DNA of 64,000 nucleotides from MWEI01 sp964600235 (GCA_964600235.1 CAZRIV010000011.1:62001-126000), one strand, 5' to 3'. Positions 1-8,861 are shown, counted from the first letter of the stretch. The notes: a model not told the origin generated them from the letters alone. Numbers and translations are program-made.

Positions 1-665
1 GCCAGGTCCATATCATTGATGTTTGCGGTGAGTTCGTGCCCATTCACCGATATCCCATCCCATACGATCACGTAGGAGTAACCGAGGTTTATTTTCCTGT
101 TAAGCTCTTTGACCCGGCGTGCATTTCCCAGTATGCTCTCAAGGGATACCCTGCCCCGGGGCCTGTGGGACTTGAAAAAGGTGCTCTCTTTACCTGCATC
201 GATGGAGATCCTGAGCCAGTCGCCGTCCTTGAGCATCCCGGCAATGGATAAAACCTTGTCCATCCTTGACCCGTTCGTGACAATGCCTATCTGCAGCCCC
301 CGCTCGCTGACGAACCTCACGATCTCCTCGAAGTTCTTGTGCATGGTGGGTTCTCCGCCGCCGTTGACGATCACGGAGCGCATGCCGTTCTTTTGCAATG
401 TCTCAATGCTGCGTTTTACGGTTTCCAGGTCGAGGTAATCGCCGGTGTTCAGCTGCCTTGAATCAACACAGTGCGGGCAGGAGAAATTGCATGCCGTGGT
501 CAGGTCGAGATTCACGGAAGTGGGCCCTTGTTTGGGAAATTGAGCACCTTCGGGTGATTTCCTCACAGACCGCTGCCAGGTGATGTATTCCCTCAGCGCT
601 GCGACTACGGAAGTCTGCCTGAGTTTTGCGCTGAAGTCATACTCTCTTTGTTCCAGTAGTTCCAT
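1..665 (-). CDS. Radical SAM protein, 3' end outside window
   Basis: This reading frame starts at ATG 665 and stays open to the left edge, so 221 codons are visible and the C-terminus is missing. Residues 59-66 hold the radical SAM iron-sulfur motif CNFSCPHC (CxxxCxxC), where three cysteines bind a [4Fe-4S] cluster that cleaves S-adenosylmethionine. Near residue 96 the NGGGEP segment matches the family's SAM-binding GGE region, and later stretches (IGIVTNGS, LRISIDA) fit the next strands of the partial TIM barrel. The substrate cannot be told, because the C-terminal part that would show a SPASM or other auxiliary domain lies outside. The roughly 55 residues before the cluster motif are not typical of a named subfamily that I recognise. 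Family assignment is secure; function is open. Confidence 0.85.
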   Translation of the reverse strand, partial: MELLEQREYDFSAKLRQTSVVAALREYITWQRSVRKSPEGAQFPKQGPTSVNLDLTTACNFSCPHCVDSRQLNTGDYLDLETVKRSIETLQKNGMRSVIVNGGGEPTMHKNFEEIVRFVSERGLQIGIVTNGSRMDKVLSIAGMLKDGDWLRISIDAGKESTFFKSHRPRGRVSLESILGNARRVKELNRKINLGYSYVIVWDGISVNGHELTANINDMDL

Positions 666-894
666 CGATTCCCCTTATGGTCCGTAAGTATTCTGCAGGG
701 ATCTGCCGGGGTAGTGTACGGTGTGCGGTATGCATTATGTGCCGCCATCCCGGCAGCTCTTCGCCCTTTGTACCTGCGGCAATGACGAAGTCGCGAACGT
801 AAAGCCCCAGCGGATCTGATATGTTTAGGATTTTATCCCTATAAGTCAAGTGCAATCTCCCATACAATCCATGCGCCCCTTTTAAGGATGTCAA
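637..894 (-). CDS. Doubtful small ORF upstream of radical SAM gene
   Basis: An 85-codon frame on the minus strand starts at TTG 894 and runs 29 bp into the radical SAM gene. No ATG is available near its start. The product has no motif, signal or membrane segment that I recognise. It could be the translationally coupled partner of the radical SAM gene or simply a chance frame in GC-rich DNA. The overlap and same-strand arrangement are the only points in its favour. Confidence 0.2.
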   Translation of the reverse strand: MTSLKGAHGLYGRLHLTYRDKILNISDPLGLYVRDFVIAAGTKGEELPGWRHIMHTAHRTLPRQIPAEYLRTIRGIDGTTGTKRV

Positions 895-980
895 CCCCCT
901 GCGGCCTTGTGGATGAAAGTCCGATCATCGACAATATGCCCCTGAAAACTATTACAGGGCTTGAAAAGGAATGAGAAATA
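666..980. other. Intergenic region, no convincing gene
   Basis: These 315 bases separate the minus-strand radical SAM gene from the plus-strand sigma-54 activator, so divergent promoters should lie here. Apart from the doubtful 85-codon frame I see no gene. An AAAGGA ribosome-binding sequence stands just before the activator start at 981. The activator start itself carries TGCATCATC (982-990), close to the TGCATCATT repeats found after the gene. Confidence 0.5.
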
Positions 981-2810
981 ATGCATCATCCTAAACAATC
1001 GCATGGAATTATGAAAAAGAACCCAGGCATAATCTCTTTTGACGAACCAAAACCGGTTCATGGGAGCCCAGTGGGTATTTCCGACCGATCGCTGACCATG
1101 GAAAAATACTACGAGACCCTCCTCAATTCCGCGAATTTCGGCATCATAGCCTCCGACGTCGAGGGATATGTCGTTTTCGTCAATACCTTTGCAAGATCAT
1201 TGCTCGATATCCACACGGAGATTTCCAACAAGGCCCTCAGAATCAACGAGATAGATAAAAACCTCTGGAAAGAATACGCACAGGTTATTCAAACAGGCAG
1301 GCCCCAGCTCAATGTGCCTGCGCAGCACAATGAAACCCCTCTGGTAAGCCATCGGCTGCCCATCACCCTGGACGGCAGGATCATCGGCGTGATGAGCATC
1401 TTCAAGCATCTGGAGACCTACGAGGAGCTTGCCAACGACATCTTCAAGCTCAAGGAATATACCCATGAGATCGAGGCCATCATAGAGTCGTCCTATGACG
1501 GCATCTACGTGACGGACGGAGAGGCGAACACCATCAGGGTCAACTCGGCCTATGAAAAGATCACCGGCATGAGTGCATCCGAGCTCTTGGGTAAAAATAT
1601 GCAGGAGCTCGTGAAGCAGGGATTTTTCGACGAGAGCGTGAGCCTGAGAGTCAAGCAGGAGAAGAAGCCGGTCACCATCCACCAGACACTGAAATCAGGC
1701 AAGAATATCCTGGTCACGGGAAACCCGATCTTCGATGAAAACGGCCGGATCAAGATGATCGTCACCAATGTACGCGACATGACCGGGCTCGTGGAGCTCC
1801 AGCAGCAGCTCGAGTATACCAAGGGCATGACCACGGCGTACAGGGATATCCTCAAGTCATTACAACAGGCCTCTGTCCGCGATAATGACATCATCATGGT
1901 CTCCGAGCCCATGCTCCACATCCAAGAGCTTTTAGACCGCGTATGCAGGACGAACGCCACGGTGCTCATCTATGGGGAGACCGGTGTCGGCAAAGACCGT
2001 ATCGCCGAGGAGATCCACGAAAAATCCGACCGGGCGGAGACCGGGATCTTCGTGAAGATCAACTGTGGGGCCATTCCGGAGAACCTCCTCGAGAGCGAGC
2101 TTTTCGGTTATGACCGGGGGGCCTTCACCGGCGCCCGCAAGGAGGGTAAATCCGGGCTCTTCGAGGTGGCGCACAAAGGCACCCTGTTCCTCGACGAGGT
2201 CGAGTCCATGCCCATGCTGCTCCAGTCAAAGCTCTTGCGGGTCCTGCAGAACTTCGAGATCACACGGGTCGGCGGCACCAAACCCATCAAGGTGGATGTG
2301 AGGCTTATCTGCGCCTCCAACCAGGATTTAAAAGACATGATCACCAAAAAACAGTTCCGGGCGGATCTCTACTACCGCCTCAATGTCATACCGATTTACA
2401 TACCTCCCTTACGGGAAAGACGCGATGACATACCCTATCTCGTGCACTTTTTCCTGAACCGGTACAACAAGAAGCACAGCACCAAGAAGGTCATATCCAA
2501 AGAGGCGATGGACCATCTGCTCACCTATTCATGGCCGGGTAATGTGAGGGAGGTTGCCAATGTCATCGAGCGCCTGGTTGTCATCACCCACGGTGACTAT
2601 ATCCTGCCGAACAACCTCCCCAGGGAGATCTTTGAGAAAACCGGAAGGGAATTCATCGAGAATGGCCTTACCCTCAAAGAACAGCTCGATAAGATCGAGA
2701 TCTCCATAATCCGCAAGGCCATCGAGAAATATGGCAGCGCACGCAAGGCTGCCCCCCACCTGGGCATGGATTCCACCTCGCTGACCAGGAAACTCAAGAA
2801 GAACTCCTGA
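981..2810 (+). CDS. PAS-domain sigma-54-dependent transcriptional activator
   Basis: This 609-residue protein is an enhancer-binding activator of sigma-54 RNA polymerase. Two PAS-type sensory regions occupy roughly residues 40-135 and 155-275 (the second contains SSYDGIYVTDGEANTIRVN). The AAA+ domain spans about 305-545, with Walker A GETGVGKD at 332, the sigma-54 contact loop GAFTGA at 380 and Walker B FLDE around 403-406. A Fis-type helix-turn-helix closes the protein (about 580-606). It has no receiver domain, so it probably senses a ligand or redox state through PAS rather than a kinase. It lies directly upstream of, and in the same direction as, the GABA-degradation operon, which has a -24/-12 promoter; I infer that it controls that operon. 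ATG 981 follows AAAGGA; ATG 1011 is an alternative. Confidence 0.9.
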   Translation: MHHPKQSHGIMKKNPGIISFDEPKPVHGSPVGISDRSLTMEKYYETLLNSANFGIIASDVEGYVVFVNTFARSLLDIHTEISNKALRINEIDKNLWKEYAQVIQTGRPQLNVPAQHNETPLVSHRLPITLDGRIIGVMSIFKHLETYEELANDIFKLKEYTHEIEAIIESSYDGIYVTDGEANTIRVNSAYEKITGMSASELLGKNMQELVKQGFFDESVSLRVKQEKKPVTIHQTLKSGKNILVTGNPIFDENGRIKMIVTNVRDMTGLVELQQQLEYTKGMTTAYRDILKSLQQASVRDNDIIMVSEPMLHIQELLDRVCRTNATVLIYGETGVGKDRIAEEIHEKSDRAETGIFVKINCGAIPENLLESELFGYDRGAFTGARKEGKSGLFEVAHKGTLFLDEVESMPMLLQSKLLRVLQNFEITRVGGTKPIKVDVRLICASNQDLKDMITKKQFRADLYYRLNVIPIYIPPLRERRDDIPYLVHFFLNRYNKKHSTKKVISKEAMDHLLTYSWPGNVREVANVIERLVVITHGDYILPNNLPREIFEKTGREFIENGLTLKEQLDKIEISIIRKAIEKYGSARKAAPHLGMDSTSLTRKLKKNS

Positions 2811-2852
2811 GACACCGACGATCGGAGACAGCGGGACAACGATGAGAAGTGA

Positions 2853-3042
2853 TGCATCATTGCATGCTTGGCCCGATCTTATCTTGTACCATATTATATT
2901 AATTAGAGTTATTTATTAATAAAGCACACTGTCATAATTCGTGGATGCATAATTGCATCATTGTTCATAAATAAAGATTTCAATCGTTTCATCAAGTGGT
3001 TATCCAGGCGTCAAACGGTTGCCGATGCCGAGATGCATCATT
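2853..3042 (+). promoter_or_regulatory. Three TGCATCATT repeats, candidate activator sites
   Basis: The 9-mer TGCATCATT occurs exactly at 2853-2861, 2954-2962 and 3034-3042. The first sits in the palindrome TGATGCATCA (2850-2859), the second in GATGCATAATTGCATC (2944-2959). All three lie 110-300 bp upstream of the sigma-54 promoter at 3150, the usual distance for enhancer sites of sigma-54 activators. I infer that they are binding sites of the activator encoded at 981-2810. Confidence 0.6.
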
Positions 3043-3149
3043 CATCAGCAGGAATACCGGGTCCAATCAACTCCTTCATTGAGATGCGACAGGCATACCA
3101 ACTCGATATAACTTAGTTTTTTTGGCATTGTCATACAAGCAGACCTGCA

Positions 3150-3164
3150 TGGCACCCTTTTTGT
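3150..3164 (+). promoter_or_regulatory. Sigma-54 (-24/-12) promoter of the GABA operon
   Basis: TGGCAC at 3150-3155 and TTGT at 3161-3164 are separated by five bases. This fits the sigma-54 consensus TGGCAC-N5-TTGC with one mismatch in the -12 element. Transcription would begin near 3176, about 90 bases before the first gene. The neighbouring sigma-54 activator gene and upstream repeats support the call. Confidence 0.7.
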
Positions 3165-3266
3165 AGAGATGGGCCGGGGGGATTATATGGCTGCCCGGCA
3201 AAGACCCATCACACCAACCCTTACAGACAGAGATGATCCAAGGACAAAGAACCCACGGAGGATCGT

Positions 3267-4724
3267 ATGAGCAAATTGATGAATGCAAAACAGTACGAAG
3301 AGAGTTTGAGAAAACTGAAGCTGAACGTTTACATGTTCGGCAAGAAGGTGGAAAACGTCGTGGACGACCCGATCATCCGGCCTTCCATGAATGCCGTGGC
3401 CGCTACGTACGAATTTGCCCACAAGCCCGAATACGAAGACATCATGACCGCCAAGAGCCACCTGACGGGCAAGAAGATCAACCGGTTCACCCACATCCAC
3501 CAGAGCGTGGACGACCTGGTGAAGAAGAGCAAGATGGGACGCCTTCTGGGCTCCCAAACTGCCTGCTGCTTTCAGCGCTGCGTGGGCATGGACGCCCTTA
3601 ATGCCCTGTCCATAACAACGCACGCCATCGACGCCAAGTACGGCACCGAGTACAATAAGCGGTTCCTCAAATACCTCGGATTCGTCCAGGAGAACGACCT
3701 GGTCTGCGACGGGGCCATGACCGACCCCAAGGGTGACCGCTCCGCTTCTCCGGCCAAGCAGTTCGACCCGGACCTCTTCATGCACGTGGTGGAAGAGAGA
3801 AAGGACGGCATCGTGGTCTCAGGAGCCAAGGCCCACCAGACCGGCGCGGTGAACTCCCACGAGATCATCGTGATGCCCACCATCAGCATGCGGGAAGAGG
3901 ACAGGGACTTTGCCATCTCGTTCGCCCTGCCCAGCGACACCGATGGGATAACCTACATCATGGGCCGCCAGTCCTGCGACACCCGCAAGCTTGAAGGCAT
4001 GACCTTCGATCGGGGCAACATGCACTACGGGGGCCACGAGGCCCTGGTGGTGTTCGATAAGGTGTTCGTACCCTGGGAGAGGGTGTTCATGTACAAGGAA
4101 TACGACTTCTCCACCATGCTGGTGGAGCATTTCGCATCGTACCACCGCCAGAGCTACGCCTGCAAGGTGGGCGTGGGGGATGTGCTCATCGGTGCCACCC
4201 AGACCATTGCCGAGTACAACGGGGCCGAGAAGGCCTCCCATGTGAAGGACAAGATCATCGAGATGAACCACCTGAACGAGACCCTGTTCTGCGGCTGCAT
4301 CGCCTGCGCTGCTGAAGGGCATAAGGAGCCCAGCGGTACATACCAGAACGACCTGCTGCTGGCCAATGTGCACAAGCAGAACATCACGCGCTTCCCCTAC
4401 GAGATCGCCAGGCTTGCCCAGGACATTGCGGGCGGCCTCGTGGTCACCTGCCCGTCTGCGGCCGACCTGGCATCGCCCGTGGTGGGCAAGTGGGTGGACA
4501 AGTACTTCAAGACCAAGGCGGATGTCCCCACGGAGTACCGCATGAGGATTCTGAGGCTCATCGAAAACATCACCATGGGCACCGCTGCAGTCGGCTACCT
4601 CACGGAATCCATGCATGGGGCGGGCTCCCCCCAGGCGCAGCGGATCATGATCGCAAGGCTCGTGAACATAAAGCAGAAGCAGAAGGTGGCGAAATACCTG
4701 TGCGGGATAGACAAGGAAAGATAA
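3267..4724 (+). CDS. abfD: 4-Hydroxybutyryl-CoA dehydratase/vinylacetyl-CoA isomerase
   Basis: The 485-residue product belongs to the 4-hydroxyphenylacetate 3-hydroxylase-like flavoprotein fold, in the 4-hydroxybutyryl-CoA dehydratase branch. That enzyme uses FAD and a [4Fe-4S] cluster to convert 4-hydroxybutyryl-CoA to crotonyl-CoA by a radical mechanism and is oxygen sensitive. The cluster ligands expected from the clostridial enzyme (Cys99, Cys103, His292, Cys299) have good counterparts here: Cys101 and Cys105 in CCFQRC, and His293 and Cys299 in HRQSYAC. Length is that of the family. ATG 3267 follows a strong GGAGG site. It is the first gene after the sigma-54 promoter and is followed by the CoA-transferase, alcohol dehydrogenase and aminotransferase of the same route. 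Confidence in the pathway role is high because the whole set is present. Confidence 0.93.
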   Translation: MSKLMNAKQYEESLRKLKLNVYMFGKKVENVVDDPIIRPSMNAVAATYEFAHKPEYEDIMTAKSHLTGKKINRFTHIHQSVDDLVKKSKMGRLLGSQTACCFQRCVGMDALNALSITTHAIDAKYGTEYNKRFLKYLGFVQENDLVCDGAMTDPKGDRSASPAKQFDPDLFMHVVEERKDGIVVSGAKAHQTGAVNSHEIIVMPTISMREEDRDFAISFALPSDTDGITYIMGRQSCDTRKLEGMTFDRGNMHYGGHEALVVFDKVFVPWERVFMYKEYDFSTMLVEHFASYHRQSYACKVGVGDVLIGATQTIAEYNGAEKASHVKDKIIEMNHLNETLFCGCIACAAEGHKEPSGTYQNDLLLANVHKQNITRFPYEIARLAQDIAGGLVVTCPSAADLASPVVGKWVDKYFKTKADVPTEYRMRILRLIENITMGTAAVGYLTESMHGAGSPQAQRIMIARLVNIKQKQKVAKYLCGIDKER

Positions 4725-4726
4725 AG

Positions 4727-4978
4727 GTGGGCCTGAAGTACTGCGGCGGGTGCCGGGCAGGCTACGACCGGGTGGAGATGGTGAGCACCGTCAGGGACCG
4801 CCTGTCGGACAAGGTTGAGTTCGTGTCGGCAGACAGCGAGGAAGCGGAGATGATCCTGATCGTGAGCGGTTGTTCAAGCGCATGTACAAAGCTGGATTTC
4901 ACCGGCGACCGCCCGGTCCATTTCATCACGAGCCCTGCAGAGGCCGAGCGATGGGTCGCTGAAATCCTTAATTCCTAG
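4727..4978 (+). CDS. Small four-cysteine protein of the GABA operon
   Basis: An 83-codon frame starts at GTG 4727, two bases after the abfD stop, and ends 15 bases before the abfT start. The product has four cysteines in two pairs, C6/C9 (YCGGC) and C49/C53 (SGCSSAC), separated by alternating helix- and strand-like segments. The pairing resembles small thioredoxin-fold or [2Fe-2S] ferredoxin-like proteins, but I do not recognise a named family. Its tight placement between the dehydratase and the CoA-transferase suggests a role with the oxygen-sensitive dehydratase, perhaps cluster maturation, electron supply or protection; that is inference. A longer frame reading back into abfD exists, but the intercistronic GTG fits the operon spacing better. 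Confidence 0.7.
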   Translation: MGLKYCGGCRAGYDRVEMVSTVRDRLSDKVEFVSADSEEAEMILIVSGCSSACTKLDFTGDRPVHFITSPAEAERWVAEILNS

Positions 4979-4993
4979 ACAAAGGAGCGGACA

Positions 4994-6304
4994 GTGAAGA
5001 ACTGGCGTGAGATCTATAAGAGCAGGGTCGTAAGCGCAGCCGAGGCAGTGCGCCACATCAAGTCCGGCAACCGGGTCGTGGTGGCGCATGCCAGCGGGTC
5101 ACCCGAGATCCTGTTGAAGGCCCTCGTGGAAAACAAAGACGCCTACAAAAACGTCGAGCTGGTTCATATGGTGTCCATGGGAGCCTCCGAATACTGCCTG
5201 CCCGAGATGGAGAAGCACTTCATCCACAACTCTCTCTTTGCGGGCGCGACCACCCGCAAGGCCATACACGACGGCAGGGCATCCTTTACCGTTTCCCACT
5301 TCAGCCAGATCCCCAGGCTGTTCACGGACAAGATCCTCCCTGTGGATGTGACGCTGTGTATGGTATCGCCGCCGGATGAACACGGTTTCTGTTCCTTCGG
5401 TGTTTCGGTGGACTACACAAAGCCCGCAGCAGAAAGCTCCAGGACGGTTATCGCCGAGGTTACCCCCAACATGCCCAGAACCCTGGGGGATGCCTTCATC
5501 CATGTCGGCGACATCGACTACATCGTCGAGTGCGAGTCAAAGCCCATCGTCCTTCAGCCCCCGAAGATCTCCGACATCGATGAGAAGATCGGAGGGTACT
5601 GTGCAGAGCTCATCAGAGACGGCGACTGCCTGCAGCTGGGTATCGGCGCCGTTCCGGATGCCATCCTCGGGTTCCTCAAGCACAAGAAAGACCTGGGGAT
5701 CCACACCGAGATGTTCTCGGACGGCGTTGTGGACCTGGTGGATGCGGGCGTCATCACCTGCGCCAGGAAGAATTTCTATCCCGGCAAGATGGTGGCGACT
5801 TTCTTCATGGGAACGGAAAAACTCTACAGGTTCGTGCACAACAACCCCATGGTCCAGATGTTCCCGGTGAACATAACCAACAACCCGGCCATCATCTCAC
5901 AGAACGACAATATGGTGTCCGTCAATTCAACGATCCAGGTGGACCTGACAGGTCAGGCGGCATCCGAGTCCATCGGGCACAAACAGTTCAGCGGCACGGG
6001 CGGGCAGGCGGATTTCGTGCGGGGAGCCGCATGGTCCAAGGGCGGCCGTTCCATCCTGGCATTCCACGCAACCGCGTCCGGAGGCAAAATCTCACGTATC
6101 GTCTCCCATCTCGACGAGGGCGCTGTCGTCACCACCACCCGCAGCGACATCCACTATGCAGTCACGGAATACGGCATCGCGGAGCTCAGGGGAAAATCTG
6201 TCCCCGAAAGGGCAAAGGCCCTTATCGCTATAGCGCACCCTGACTTCAGGGGCGAGCTGAAGAAGGAATTCCAGCGCATCTACAACCGGAAGATCCAGGC
6301 ATGA
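4994..6304 (+). CDS. abfT: 4-Hydroxybutyrate CoA-transferase
   Basis: This 436-residue protein belongs to the acetyl-CoA hydrolase/transferase family (family I CoA-transferase fold). It would move CoA from acetyl-CoA (or butyryl/crotonyl-CoA) to 4-hydroxybutyrate through a glutamyl-CoA thioester. The glycine-rich CoA-binding stretch LQLGIGAVP lies at 214-222, and the expected catalytic glutamate is Glu239 in GIHTEMFSDG. The C-terminal FSGTGGQADFVRGA segment is typical of the family. GTG 4994 is preceded by AGGAG at 4983-4987. Sequence alone would not separate it from other acetyl-CoA:carboxylate transferases; its place between 4-hydroxybutyryl-CoA dehydratase and 4-hydroxybutyrate dehydrogenase makes 4-hydroxybutyrate the likely substrate. 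Confidence 0.88.
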   Translation: MKNWREIYKSRVVSAAEAVRHIKSGNRVVVAHASGSPEILLKALVENKDAYKNVELVHMVSMGASEYCLPEMEKHFIHNSLFAGATTRKAIHDGRASFTVSHFSQIPRLFTDKILPVDVTLCMVSPPDEHGFCSFGVSVDYTKPAAESSRTVIAEVTPNMPRTLGDAFIHVGDIDYIVECESKPIVLQPPKISDIDEKIGGYCAELIRDGDCLQLGIGAVPDAILGFLKHKKDLGIHTEMFSDGVVDLVDAGVITCARKNFYPGKMVATFFMGTEKLYRFVHNNPMVQMFPVNITNNPAIISQNDNMVSVNSTIQVDLTGQAASESIGHKQFSGTGGQADFVRGAAWSKGGRSILAFHATASGGKISRIVSHLDEGAVVTTTRSDIHYAVTEYGIAELRGKSVPERAKALIAIAHPDFRGELKKEFQRIYNRKIQA

Positions 6305-6344
6305 CGGCCTTGGATAGAAGCGAAAAAGAAGGAGGGTTAAGGGT

Positions 6345-7496
6345 ATGGTGAAAATATTCAGTACGACACCTCGAATTGTCATGGGCCCCGGATCGGTAAA
6401 GACCATCGGCACGGAGGTGAAGGCCCGTGGGGCAAAAAGGGTTCTCATCGTCACCGACAAGGGGGTCATCGGCGCAGGGCTCCTGAAATCCATAGAAGAG
6501 TCCTTCAAGGCTGCCAAGGTCAAATACGCCGTCTTCGACAAGGTGGAGCCCGACCCGCGCTACGAGATCGTGGCGGACTGCGTGAAAATGGCCGAGGCCG
6601 CGCGGGCCCAGATGCTTGTGGGCATAGGCGGCGGAAGCCCCATGGACATCACCAAGGTCACTGCGGTCATGCTCACCAACAAGGGACCCATCGGTGCATA
6701 CTTCGGCATCAACCTCATCCCGAAACCAGGTCTTCCCACCATCCTGATCCCCACCACGGCAGGGACCGGCAGCGAGGTGACTCCCATCGCCATCCTCTCC
6801 GATGAGGGCGAGAAGCTCAAAAAGGGCATCGTAAGCCCCTACCTCTTCCCGGCCATCGGCATCCTGGACCCGGAACTCACATGCGGCCTGCCGCCCCATG
6901 TAACCGCAGCCACCGGCATGGATGCACTCATCCACGCCATCGAGGCATATACGTCCATCAATGCATCCACCATCACCGACATGTACTGCGTCAAGGCCAT
7001 AGAGCTGATCTACAGGAACATCCGTATCGCCTATGCCAAGGGCGACAATATGGATGCCCGCACCGCCATGATGGAAGGGGCACTGCTCGCAGGCATCGCC
7101 TTCGCCAATGCCGGGGTCACTGCGGTGCATGCCTTTGCCTACCCCATCGGCGCCGAGTTCCATATCCCCCACGGTATCGCGAACACCCTCATGCTCCCTC
7201 ACGTGATCAGATTCAACGTGCTCGGGAACCTTGAAAAGTTCGCCCAGCTTGCCAAACCCTTCGGCCTGCCCACCGAAGGTCTCGATAATCTTCAAATCGT
7301 GGACAAGGTGATCGCCGCCATCGACCGTCTTGCCGACGACATACGGGTGCCGCGCCATCTCGCGGATTTCGGCGTAAAGGAGAAAGACATAAACACGCTC
7401 GCAGACGGCGTCATGAAGGTGACCCGGTTGCTGGCCAACAACCCGCGCACGCTCACGCTGGACGATGCCAAGAGGATCTACAAGGCCGCACTGTAG
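6345..7496 (+). CDS. Iron-type alcohol dehydrogenase, 4-hydroxybutyrate dehydrogenase
   Basis: The 383-residue protein is a group III (iron-dependent) alcohol dehydrogenase. NAD(P) is bound by the glycine-rich GGGSPMD stretch beginning at residue 95, and TTAGTGSEVTP follows as expected. The four metal ligands of the family are all present: Asp193 and His197 in MDALIHAIEAY, His262 in AVHAFAYP, and His276 in HIPHG. The likely reaction is NAD(P)H-dependent reduction of succinic semialdehyde to 4-hydroxybutyrate, which disposes of electrons from the fermentation. The specific substrate is inferred from its position between the CoA-transferase and the GABA aminotransferase. It has good family length and no disruption; the start at ATG 6345 follows GGAGGGTTAAGGGT. 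Confidence 0.87.
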   Translation: MVKIFSTTPRIVMGPGSVKTIGTEVKARGAKRVLIVTDKGVIGAGLLKSIEESFKAAKVKYAVFDKVEPDPRYEIVADCVKMAEAARAQMLVGIGGGSPMDITKVTAVMLTNKGPIGAYFGINLIPKPGLPTILIPTTAGTGSEVTPIAILSDEGEKLKKGIVSPYLFPAIGILDPELTCGLPPHVTAATGMDALIHAIEAYTSINASTITDMYCVKAIELIYRNIRIAYAKGDNMDARTAMMEGALLAGIAFANAGVTAVHAFAYPIGAEFHIPHGIANTLMLPHVIRFNVLGNLEKFAQLAKPFGLPTEGLDNLQIVDKVIAAIDRLADDIRVPRHLADFGVKEKDINTLADGVMKVTRLLANNPRTLTLDDAKRIYKAAL

Positions 7497-7550
7497 CGAA
7501 ACAGGCATTTCATGAGCGGAAGAAAAGAATCTTCAGGAGGAAATGACAAG

Positions 7551-8861
7551 ATGAAAGCCAATAACAAGTCTATCGGCGAGTTACGGAGCACGGTCATGGC
7601 GAAGGGCTTTGCCAGCGGCAAGCCCATCTACATCGCCTCGGCCAAGGGGGCCATGCTCTATGACGTGGAAGGGAACGAGTATATCGACTTCGGCGGCGGC
7701 ATCGCGGTCATGAACGTGGGGCATTCGAACCCCAAGGTGGTCAAGGCCATCCAGGACCAGGCAGCGAAATTCACCCACACCTGCTTCATGGTGACCCCCT
7801 ACGAGGTGGCGGTGAAGCTGGCCGCGAGGCTCTGCAAGATCGTACCGGGCAAGACACCCAAGCGTGCCATCTTCATCAACAGCGGGGCGGAAGCGGTGGA
7901 AAACACGGTGAAGATAGCGCGGTACTACACCAAGCGGCAGGGAATCGTGGTGCAGGACCACGCCTTCCACGGCAGGACTCTCATGTGCATGACCATGACC
8001 AGCAAGGTGAAGCCCTACAAGTGGGGTTTCGGGCCCTTTGCACCCGAGGTCTATCGCATTCCGAACGCCTACTGCTACCGCTGCCCCATGGGGCTCACCT
8101 ATCCCAAGTGCGACTGTGCCTGCGCGGACTACATGAAGGACTTCTTCGGCAAGATCGCCCCCGACATGCTGGCCGCCGTCGTAGTGGAGCCTGTCCAGGG
8201 CGAGGGCGGATTCATCACGCCCCCCAAGGAGTATTTCCCCAAGCTCGCCAAGATCTGCAGGGACAACGGCATCCTGTTTGTGGCCGACGAGATCCAGTCA
8301 GGCATGGCGCGCACCGGTGGTCAGATGTTCGCCATCGAGCACTGGGGCGTGGAGCCCGACCTCATGACCGTTGCCAAGAGCCTTGCTGCAGGCATGCCCC
8401 TGTCCGCGGTGGTGGGCAAGCAGGAGATCATGGACAGCGTGCATCCGGGCGGTATCGGCGGCACCTACGGCGGCAACCCGGTTTGCTGCGCAGCAGCGTT
8501 GGCTGTCCTTGAGGTATATGATGAAGAGAAGATGCTCGCCAAGAGCGAGAAGCTCGGCAAGAAGCTCAGGAAGTATTTCAACGAGCTCAAGGCCAGGCAC
8601 GAGGTCATCGGCGACGTGAGGGGCCTGGGACCCATGCTGGCCCTCGAGCTGGTCAAGGACCGCAAGACCAAGGAGCCCGCACCCGAAGAGACCGCAGCCG
8701 TCGTTAAGTATGCCTTTGAAAAGGGGCTCAACATCCTGTCCTGCGGCCAGTACAGCAACGTGATCCGCACCATGATGCCTCTGGTCATAACCGACGAACA
8801 GGTGGAAAAGGGCGTCTCCATCCTTGATGACGCGTTCGCATCGCTGAAAAAGAAAAAATAG
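7551..8861 (+). CDS. gabT: 4-Aminobutyrate aminotransferase
   Basis: This is a class III PLP-dependent aminotransferase that would convert GABA and 2-oxoglutarate to succinic semialdehyde and glutamate. The PLP lysine is Lys276 in TVAKSLAAG, and the cofactor-binding aspartate lies in VADEIQSG. Residues 175-191 form a cysteine-rich insertion (C175, C178, C187, C189, C191) which I believe also occurs in GABA aminotransferases of anaerobes and may hold a metal. I start the gene at ATG 7551, giving 436 residues, because AGGAGG stands at 7535-7540; an in-frame ATG at 7512 would add 13 residues but lies upstream of that site. The enzyme opens the GABA to crotonyl-CoA route encoded just upstream, and the glutamate it makes can be recycled by gdhA downstream. 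Confidence 0.9.
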   Translation: MKANNKSIGELRSTVMAKGFASGKPIYIASAKGAMLYDVEGNEYIDFGGGIAVMNVGHSNPKVVKAIQDQAAKFTHTCFMVTPYEVAVKLAARLCKIVPGKTPKRAIFINSGAEAVENTVKIARYYTKRQGIVVQDHAFHGRTLMCMTMTSKVKPYKWGFGPFAPEVYRIPNAYCYRCPMGLTYPKCDCACADYMKDFFGKIAPDMLAAVVVEPVQGEGGFITPPKEYFPKLAKICRDNGILFVADEIQSGMARTGGQMFAIEHWGVEPDLMTVAKSLAAGMPLSAVVGKQEIMDSVHPGGIGGTYGGNPVCCAAALAVLEVYDEEKMLAKSEKLGKKLRKYFNELKARHEVIGDVRGLGPMLALELVKDRKTKEPAPEETAAVVKYAFEKGLNILSCGQYSNVIRTMMPLVITDEQVEKGVSILDDAFASLKKKK

